Shown: positions 6,199-10,154 of the stretch, piece after piece | Layout: each line of letters starts with the position of its first letter | Numbering within the stretch: position 1 is the first letter of the stretch | Source: Verrucomicrobiales bacterium | Lineage (GTDB): Bacteria; Verrucomicrobiota; Verrucomicrobiae; Limisphaerales; UBA9464 | DNA length: 10,154 nt | Direction: 5' to 3' | Assembly (NCBI GenBank): GCA_005789375.1 | Contig: SXXZ01000070.1 | Span: 1 to 10,154 of the forward strand | Program-made: the position numbers and the translations under genes | Notes under the pieces: generated by a model | What the model saw: only the letters and a program-made list of their open reading frames with translations | Databases searched by the model: none | What the model was told of the DNA's origin: nothing

Positions 6199-7728
6199 TT
6201 ACATAAAACGAGCCAGCTCAGCCCGGCTCGTGTATCCGGACCGCCGGGCCCGGATCAGCGCTGCTCCAAACGCGACACCCAGGGTGGCCGCCAGGCAGAG
6301 CCCGGCCAGCATCACAGTGAGTCGCCAGTCACCGCCCCAGTAACGCAGGCCCCAGAGGGACAGGGTGGCCGCCAATCCCGCCGAAAGTGCGGCGCGCGAC
6401 CATGAGGCACGCAGCATCGTCCAGAGCGGCCGGTCGCTGGCCTTGGCGAATGCGGCGTGCAGCGGCAGCAGCGTGCTGCCAGACGAGCCCGCGATGAAGG
6501 CCAGGAGGATGCCTGTCGGCCCCAGCCACAATCCCAGAGGCACGCTGAAGGTTAGGCAGCACACCAGCTCACGTCGCATGAGTCGGGCCAGTAGATCCAT
6601 GTGGCCGTGGCCGAACATCCAATAGCCCGGTTGCGAGGCGATGCCTGTGATCAGGTAGCGCAGGGCGAAGAGCGCTGTGAGCAAGGTGCCACCGGAGAAA
6701 TCCTCAGCCTTGTAGTGGGCAATGAAGGCCGGAATGCAAACGGCCGAAACAGCCATGGCCCCGCCCCAAAGCCAGCCGTTGAAGCGCAGGACTCCCTCGG
6801 CAATGACCTCGGCCTTGTTGGTCTTGGCCGCGAGGATGGGCCAGACAGCTTCGTCTGCCGATTGCAGGAGCAGTCGCAATTTGCTGAAGAGGTTGGCCAC
6901 TAGCAAGTACTGGCCGACGAGCTTTCCCTGACACAGCCAGGCCACCAGCATCGCATCGAAGGTGTAGACCAGCAGTGTCCAGAATTGGAAGCGCATCAGG
7001 CCTGAGGAATCGGGCCAGAGTTCCTTGAGTCGGGCCGAATCCTCCGCGCTCCAAGAGAAGTCCAGCAGGCGGAGTCCGGGTGCTGCGGCGCGGATCGCGG
7101 GGGTGGCCAGGGCGATGGCTGCAAGGCTCGGCAGGCTCTGGGAGAGCACGAAGGACCAGACGCCCAGGCCGACCCGGAAACCCATCCACAATATGCCAAT
7201 CGACGCCCAGGCCATGAAGAGTTGCAGCATAAACATCCGGCGCTGTTGGCCTAGACCCGTGAGCAATTGCAAGAAGGCCGACCCCAGAGCCACCACGCCG
7301 CTGACCGCGCCTAGCAGGGGATAGAAGGCCCAAGGGAGGTGGAGCGATCGGGCGTTGGGCGTGAGTGACTAAGCACTGAGGATGACCGTTCCTAGTACCA
7401 GAATAGCGGCGCAGAACCACGAGTAGAGGCGTTGGCCAAACTGCAGCATTCGCAAGGTTTCCTCATCGCGTGCGCGGCCTAGGATCCGGCGGTTGAGGGT
7501 GTTGCGAAATCCGCCGTCGAGGGCAGGCAGGCTTCCCAGCACCAATAAGGCCGCGCTGATCAGCCCAAAAAGCGCCACCGAATCGAACATCCGGATGGTC
7601 AGGAGCGACACCAGCGCCCACGAGAGGTAGGCCACCGCGCGCCAGAAAACCGTTTGGACAAAGAGGGAACCCAACACTGGAGTGGACCCTATCAGTGGCG
7701 ATTCCCGGCAGCCATTATTGTCTTCCAT
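6199..7728 (-). pseudogene. Polysaccharide flippase (Wzx/MATE-like), interrupted by one in-frame TAG
   Basis: Reading the - strand from ATG at 7728 to TAA at 6199 gives 509 codons in one frame, broken only by TAG at 7371-7369 (codon 120). The first part (7369-7728, 119 residues) has the flippase N-terminal helices ('FWRAVAYLSWALVSLLTIRMF') and a cytoplasmic loop 'GGFRNTLNRRI'. The second (6199-7296 from its first GTG; the open frame runs back to 7368) has about ten more hydrophobic helices. Joined, the length is normal for Wzx-type exporters, which move lipid-linked oligosaccharides across the inner membrane. No base is lost or gained, and coding character looks intact on both sides. It may be a recent nonsense mutation, a sequencing error or readthrough. 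The 24 codons after the stop hold no ATG or TTG, so reinitiation would lose part of a helix. The divergent neighbour is a glycosyltransferase, which fits surface polysaccharide assembly. Confidence 0.85.
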
Positions 7729-7858
7729 GGTGGTGAGAGTGTGACGGAGTCCCGTGTGTTCAATTTCTGTTCTGGGCCGGGCCTGTGGATGGGCACTGGA
7801 GAACTCGGTCGCACCGTGTGAGGCCCTGTCGGCGAGGGGAGAGGGTTCGGTTGGACCG

Positions 7859-7946
7859 GTGTTGAGCTCATGTTGGGCTCATGTTGGGCTCGTGTTGTCC
7901 TCATGTTGGGCTCGTGTTGTCCTCGTGTTGGGCTCGTGTTGTCCTT
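7859..7946. repeat. Eight tandem 11-bp repeats in a divergent promoter region
   Basis: Eight contiguous 11-bp units, consensus RTGTTGKSCTC, start at 7859, 7870, 7881, 7892, 7903, 7914, 7925 and 7936. From the third unit on, two variants alternate, one with GGGCTC and the other with GTCCTC (last one GTCCTT), so the array is also three 22-bp double units. It lies in the 254-bp gap between the - strand flippase and the + strand glycosyltransferase, ending 36 bp before the latter's ATG. Eleven is not a multiple of three and no convincing protein crosses it. I see no clear promoter in the rest of the gap (7729-7858, 7947-7982). Confidence 0.95.
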
Positions 7947-7982
7947 GCCTCGTGCCGAGCGCTCCGGTAGTGCCGTTGGGTC

Positions 7983-8957
7983 ATGACTGTCGATGCCTCG
8001 ACTCCGATTTCTTCTCAGCGTGGGCGCATTCTGGTCATTCGCGGTGGGGCCGTGGGCGACTTCATTGTCACACTGCCCGTGTTGGCTGCACTGCGGAATC
8101 AGTTCCCCCAGACCCGACTGGAGGTTTTGGCCTACCCGCAGGTGGCCACACTGGCCGTGCGGGCCGGTTTGGCCGACGCGGCGCACGCCATTGAATCGCG
8201 GCCGCTGGCCGGATTCTTTGCCCGCAATGGAGTGCTCGACCCGATCGAGTCGGAACGGTTCGCCCGTTGCGATGTGATCTTTAGTTATCTTTACGATCCG
8301 GATGAACTCTTTCGCGGCAACCTTGCCCGCGTCACCTCCGCTCAGGTCATCCAAGGCCCGCACCGTCCGGTGGAATCCACCGGGGTCCCCGCCGCGGCTC
8401 AATTGCTTCAACCTTTGGAACGTCTGGCGATCTTTGAGGCCGATCCGGTGCCGCGCCTTCGTTGGGCCGGGATGGGTCCCAGAGCTGAAGGGTGGATCGC
8501 TCTTCACCCCGGCAGCGGCAGCGTCAGCAAGAACTGGCCCTTGGAGCGCTGGAAGGAGCTGGTGAGCCGCTGCGTGGCCCAGACGGATTTGAGCTGGGTG
8601 CTCATCGGCGGCGAGTCCGAGTCCGAAGCCCTTGATTGCCTCGAGCGGTTAATCCCAGCGAGGCGACGCCAGGTGCTTCGCGGGCGACCTTTGGAATCGG
8701 TGGCCGAACAGCTTTCTCGCTGCCAAGGGTTTTTGGGGCATGATTCTGGGATCACCCACCTTGCGGCAGCCGTCGGGATTCCGTGCCTGGCCTTGTGGGG
8801 TGGATCCAATGAGTCGGTTTGGAGGCCTGGCGGTCCAGCGGTTCAGACTGTGTCGCATCCTGGTGGGTTGGCCGATCTCGGACTCGAGGCCGTTTGGAAC
8901 TCCTTTACGGCTCAGTTTTACCCCACCGTGACTCTGTTAGGACGCGATCCCCAGTAG
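7983..8957 (+). CDS. Glycosyltransferase family 9 (ADP-heptose:LPS heptosyltransferase type)
   Basis: A 324-residue, GT-B-fold protein. The N-terminal start 'RILVIRGGAVGDFIVTLPVL' (residues 14-33) is the GT9 first strand and glycine loop. The C-terminal half has the nucleotide-sugar site 'IALHPGSGSVSKNWPLERW' (about 172-190) and 'GHDSGITHLAAAVGIPCLAL' (252-271), with D254, S255 and H259. Family members add heptose (or a related sugar) from an ADP-sugar to the inner core of lipopolysaccharide on the cytoplasmic face of the inner membrane. The acceptor here is unknown, and the protein is shorter and more divergent than WaaC or WaaF, so I give no symbol. The ATG at 7983 is the first start after an in-frame TAG at 7968. 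It ends with TAG. It is divergent from the interrupted flippase. Confidence 0.93.
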   Translation: MTVDASTPISSQRGRILVIRGGAVGDFIVTLPVLAALRNQFPQTRLEVLAYPQVATLAVRAGLADAAHAIESRPLAGFFARNGVLDPIESERFARCDVIFSYLYDPDELFRGNLARVTSAQVIQGPHRPVESTGVPAAAQLLQPLERLAIFEADPVPRLRWAGMGPRAEGWIALHPGSGSVSKNWPLERWKELVSRCVAQTDLSWVLIGGESESEALDCLERLIPARRRQVLRGRPLESVAEQLSRCQGFLGHDSGITHLAAAVGIPCLALWGGSNESVWRPGGPAVQTVSHPGGLADLGLEAVWNSFTAQFYPTVTLLGRDPQ

Positions 8958-9259
8958 GGAGGTCGTCTTGGAATTTCGTCGAGAGCGGTGGCCTTGAGTT
9001 CAAGAGTTTCATTGATGTGGCGTCCGTTGAGAGGCGTTGCTGCGGTCTCATTGCCAGCCTCGAGTCTGAACGCGCTGTGGTAAAAATTAGAAAAACCGGT
9101 TGCAGATCTGCCTGAAAACAGGCTTGGTTCACGGCTCCGGTCGCTAGGCCCAAGCCTCGACTGGTGGTGCGAGGTGCCTAGGTGCCTCGGCTGTGAGCCT
9201 GAATGCGGACGACTTTTCAGAGAGTTTCCGCCAGGTCCGGGAAGGAGCTGAATTTTGAA
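8958..9259 (+). other. Gene-free stretch and leader upstream of rpsU
   Basis: These 302 bases hold no convincing gene. Possible reading frames on both strands have no family features. An AT-rich patch at 9081-9096 stands out in the GC-rich surroundings and might be part of a promoter, but I find no good -35/-10 pair. From 9110 onward there is a cluster of overlapping inverted repeats, listed separately. AAGGAG at 9242-9247 is the likely ribosome site of rpsU, 12 nt before its GTG, which is rather far. Confidence 0.6.
9110..9189 (+). promoter_or_regulatory. Candidate structured RNA leader of rpsU
   Basis: Four helices overlap in a chain. GCCTG-AAAA-CAGGC is at 9110-9123. AGGCTTGG (9120-9127) pairs perfectly with CCAAGCCT (9150-9157). 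CCTCG (9155-9159) pairs with CGAGG (9170-9174). CGAGGTGCC (9170-9178) pairs with GGTGCCTCG (9181-9189) with two G-U pairs. Each helix shares bases with the next, so neighbours exclude one another. Several ribosomal protein operons are self-regulated by switching leaders. That this one works that way is inference. Confidence 0.35.
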
Positions 9260-9457
9260 GTGAGCGAAGTTAAACTGAAGAAGGGCGAACCCGTGGATCG
9301 CGCGCTGCGCCGCCTGAAGAAGAAGGTGGACCGCGAGAACACTCTCCGTGACGTGCGCATGAAGCGTCATTATGAGAAGCCCAGCGAAACCAAGCGTCGT
9401 AAGATGAAGGTTTCCAAGTTCTCTGCGATGCTGTCCGCCCGGTATGCCGACCAGTGA
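9260..9457 (+). CDS. rpsU: Small ribosomal subunit protein bS21
   Basis: A 65-residue, strongly basic protein: 'EVKLKKGEPVDRALRRLKKK' (3-22), then 'RHYEKPSETKRRKMK' (36-50), both hallmarks of bS21. bS21 binds the 30S platform near the 3' end of 16S rRNA and helps initiation on mRNAs. The GTG at 9260 gives a normal family start ('MSEVKLKKGE'). The open frame extends upstream to an ATG at 9203, but the extra 19 residues have no counterpart in bS21. An AAGGAG at 9242-9247 lies 12 nt before the GTG. The C-terminal end ('FSAMLSARYADQ') is less lysine-rich than in proteobacteria. The gene is followed by a strong terminator and appears to be transcribed alone. Confidence 0.95.
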   Translation: MSEVKLKKGEPVDRALRRLKKKVDRENTLRDVRMKRHYEKPSETKRRKMKVSKFSAMLSARYADQ

Positions 9458-9464
9458 TGGTCGG
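9447..9464 (+). other. Hairpin over the rpsU stop codon
   Basis: CCGACCA and TGGTCGG form a perfect 7-bp stem around GTGA, a GNRA-type tetraloop, with the rpsU stop TGA (9455-9457) in the loop. A second, imperfect stem-loop follows at 9474-9496 (CCGC/GCGG core, one bulged T), before the terminator. They may protect the mRNA end. Function is inferred. Confidence 0.5.
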
Positions 9465-9505
9465 TAGCGAGGCGCAACCGCTGTAAGGCGGTTTGCTTTC
9501 AACAG

Positions 9506-9548
9506 GGCCGGATGCTTTCCTTCGGGAACGCATTCGGCCTTTTTGTTT
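9506..9548 (+). terminator. Rho-independent terminator of rpsU
   Basis: GGCCGGATGC (9506-9515) pairs with GCATTCGGCC (9530-9539) through ten pairs, one of them G-U. Inside it, TTCC-TTCG-GGAA forms a further stem with a UUCG tetraloop. Five Ts follow at 9540-9544, then GTTT. This is a textbook intrinsic terminator. Confidence 0.93.
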
Positions 9549-9554
9549 CCCAGA

Positions 9555-9638
9555 CCTGAGTCTAGAAACCTGAGTCTAGAAACCTGAGTCTAGAAACCTG
9601 AGTCTCGAACCCTGAGTCTAAAACCCTGAGTTTAGAGC
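9555..9638. repeat. Six tandem 14-bp repeats before the isomerase/epimerase gene
   Basis: Six contiguous units begin at 9555, 9569, 9583, 9597, 9611 and 9625. The first three are identical, CCTGAGTCTAGAAA. The fourth to sixth diverge in the second half (TCTCGAAC, TCTAAAAC, TTTAGAGC) but keep CCTGAG. The array fills most of the 106-bp space between the rpsU terminator and the ATG at 9655, so any promoter for the next gene must overlap it or lie very near. Confidence 0.96.
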
Positions 9639-9654
9639 CGAAGGACCTTACATC

Positions 9655-10154
9655 ATGTATTCCCTATCCACCTGCTGGAACTCGAGCCGCCACCAAGACG
9701 GAGGCGACATGCTGCGCGAGATCCGGGACCTGGGCTTCGAATATGCCGAGTTGAGTCACGGCATCCGTGTCAGTCTGGTGCCCGGCATCATCGACGCCGT
9801 TGAAGCCGGGGTGATCAAGATCAGCACCCTGCACAATTTCTGCCCGTTGCCGATGGGCGTGAGCCACGCCGCACCGAACCTCTTTAAGTTCTCGGCCTCG
9901 GAGAAGCGTGAGCGCGATCTGGCCTGGAAGCACTCGATCAAGACCATCGAGACGGCCGAGCGTCTGAAAGCTAAGTTGATCGTGCTGCACTCCGGGGCCG
10001 TCGATCTCTCTGGCTTCTTCGGAGATGCCCATTATCAGGACAAGCTCGAAGCCCTCGCCGCCGCTGGAAAGCGGGACTCGCCGAAGTACATCAAACTCAT
10101 GGCTGAGGTGGAGCAACGCCGCGAGGCCCGCAAGGAGCAACCCATGGAGTTGGC
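9655..10154 (+). CDS. Sugar phosphate isomerase/epimerase-like TIM-barrel protein, 3' end outside the window
   Basis: The first 166 residues are visible and the frame is open to the window edge. The pattern 'MLREIRDLGFEYAELSHG' (19-36), then 'GVIKISTLHNFCPLP' (52-66) and 'AERLKAKLIVLHSGAVDL' (101-118) is that of the xylose isomerase-like/AP endonuclease family 2 TIM barrel: first helix and second strand with E32, a strand ending at H60, and a strand ending at H112. Members are metal-dependent isomerases or epimerases of sugars and related polyols, or endonuclease IV. The substrate cannot be told from this part. AAGGA at 9641-9645 is 9 nt before the ATG, a good ribosome site. A segment at about 119-160, rich in charged helix, looks like an insertion between barrel elements. 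Confidence 0.85.
   Translation, partial: MYSLSTCWNSSRHQDGGDMLREIRDLGFEYAELSHGIRVSLVPGIIDAVEAGVIKISTLHNFCPLPMGVSHAAPNLFKFSASEKRERDLAWKHSIKTIETAERLKAKLIVLHSGAVDLSGFFGDAHYQDKLEALAAAGKRDSPKYIKLMAEVEQRREARKEQPMEL

Noticed and set aside
7369..7371. Genome-wide reassignment of TAG as a sense codon
   Set aside because: TAG ends the copper monooxygenase at 5991-5993 and the glycosyltransferase at 8955-8957, both at natural protein ends.
7859..7946. Possible CRISPR array
   Set aside because: Units are contiguous 11-mers with no spacers, and no cas gene is nearby. The same reasoning applies to the 14-bp array at 9555-9638.
7754..8194. + strand open frame through the 11-bp repeats
   Set aside because: Its Cys/Trp/Val-rich repeats are a by-product of the array, and its end overlaps the GT9 gene in another frame.
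7692..8507. - strand open frame of 271 codons across the repeat array and the glycosyltransferase
   Set aside because: It is antisense to a clear GT9 gene, and its repeated stretch is just the translated 11-bp array.
9203..9259. Upstream ATG for rpsU adding 19 residues
   Set aside because: The extra residues do not match bS21, and the GTG at 9260 gives the normal start.

Overview
The window reads as a GC-rich chromosomal segment from a member of the Verrucomicrobiota, possibly the Pedosphaera/Limisphaera side of the phylum. The main pointer is a beta-sandwich-like module at the N-terminus of the large copper monooxygenase. It ends in the 'RRFYRL' pattern that recurs in verrucomicrobial secreted proteins. 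The split cbb3 oxidase with a one-heme third subunit and the basic bS21 fit this placement but do not prove it.

Layout. Positions 26-3166 hold a + strand respiratory operon: ccoS (oxidase assembly), ccoN (catalytic heme/CuB subunit), ccoO (membrane-anchored cytochrome c) and a membrane-anchored monoheme cytochrome c in the ccoP position. All three junctions are 4-nt stop/start overlaps, so translation is probably coupled. Positions 3330-5993 hold a second + strand run: a small lipoprotein, an FtsB/DivIC-type division protein overlapping it by 4 nt, and, 13 nt later, an exported multidomain protein. That protein joins a redoxin-like domain without its cysteines, a cytochrome c motif, and a peptidylglycine-monooxygenase-like copper domain with all six copper ligands.

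Positions 6199-7728 on the - strand encode a polysaccharide flippase (Wzx/MATE-like). One in-frame TAG at codon 120 breaks it, and the reading frame is open on both sides. It is divergent from a family 9 glycosyltransferase at 7983-8957, so the pair looks like a cell-surface polysaccharide or LPS locus. The 254-bp gap between them carries eight tandem 11-bp repeats. Next comes rpsU (bS21) at 9260-9457, with a leader of overlapping inverted repeats and a strong Rho-independent terminator. Six tandem 14-bp repeats follow, then the start of a sugar-phosphate isomerase/epimerase-type TIM-barrel gene that runs off the window at 9655.

There is no CRISPR array, transposase, tRNA or rRNA, and I see no convincing new defence or mobile system. 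The points most worth a second look are the two unrelated tandem-repeat arrays sitting directly upstream of genes, the single-stop flippase, the redoxin-like/cytochrome/copper fusion, and the rpsU leader.
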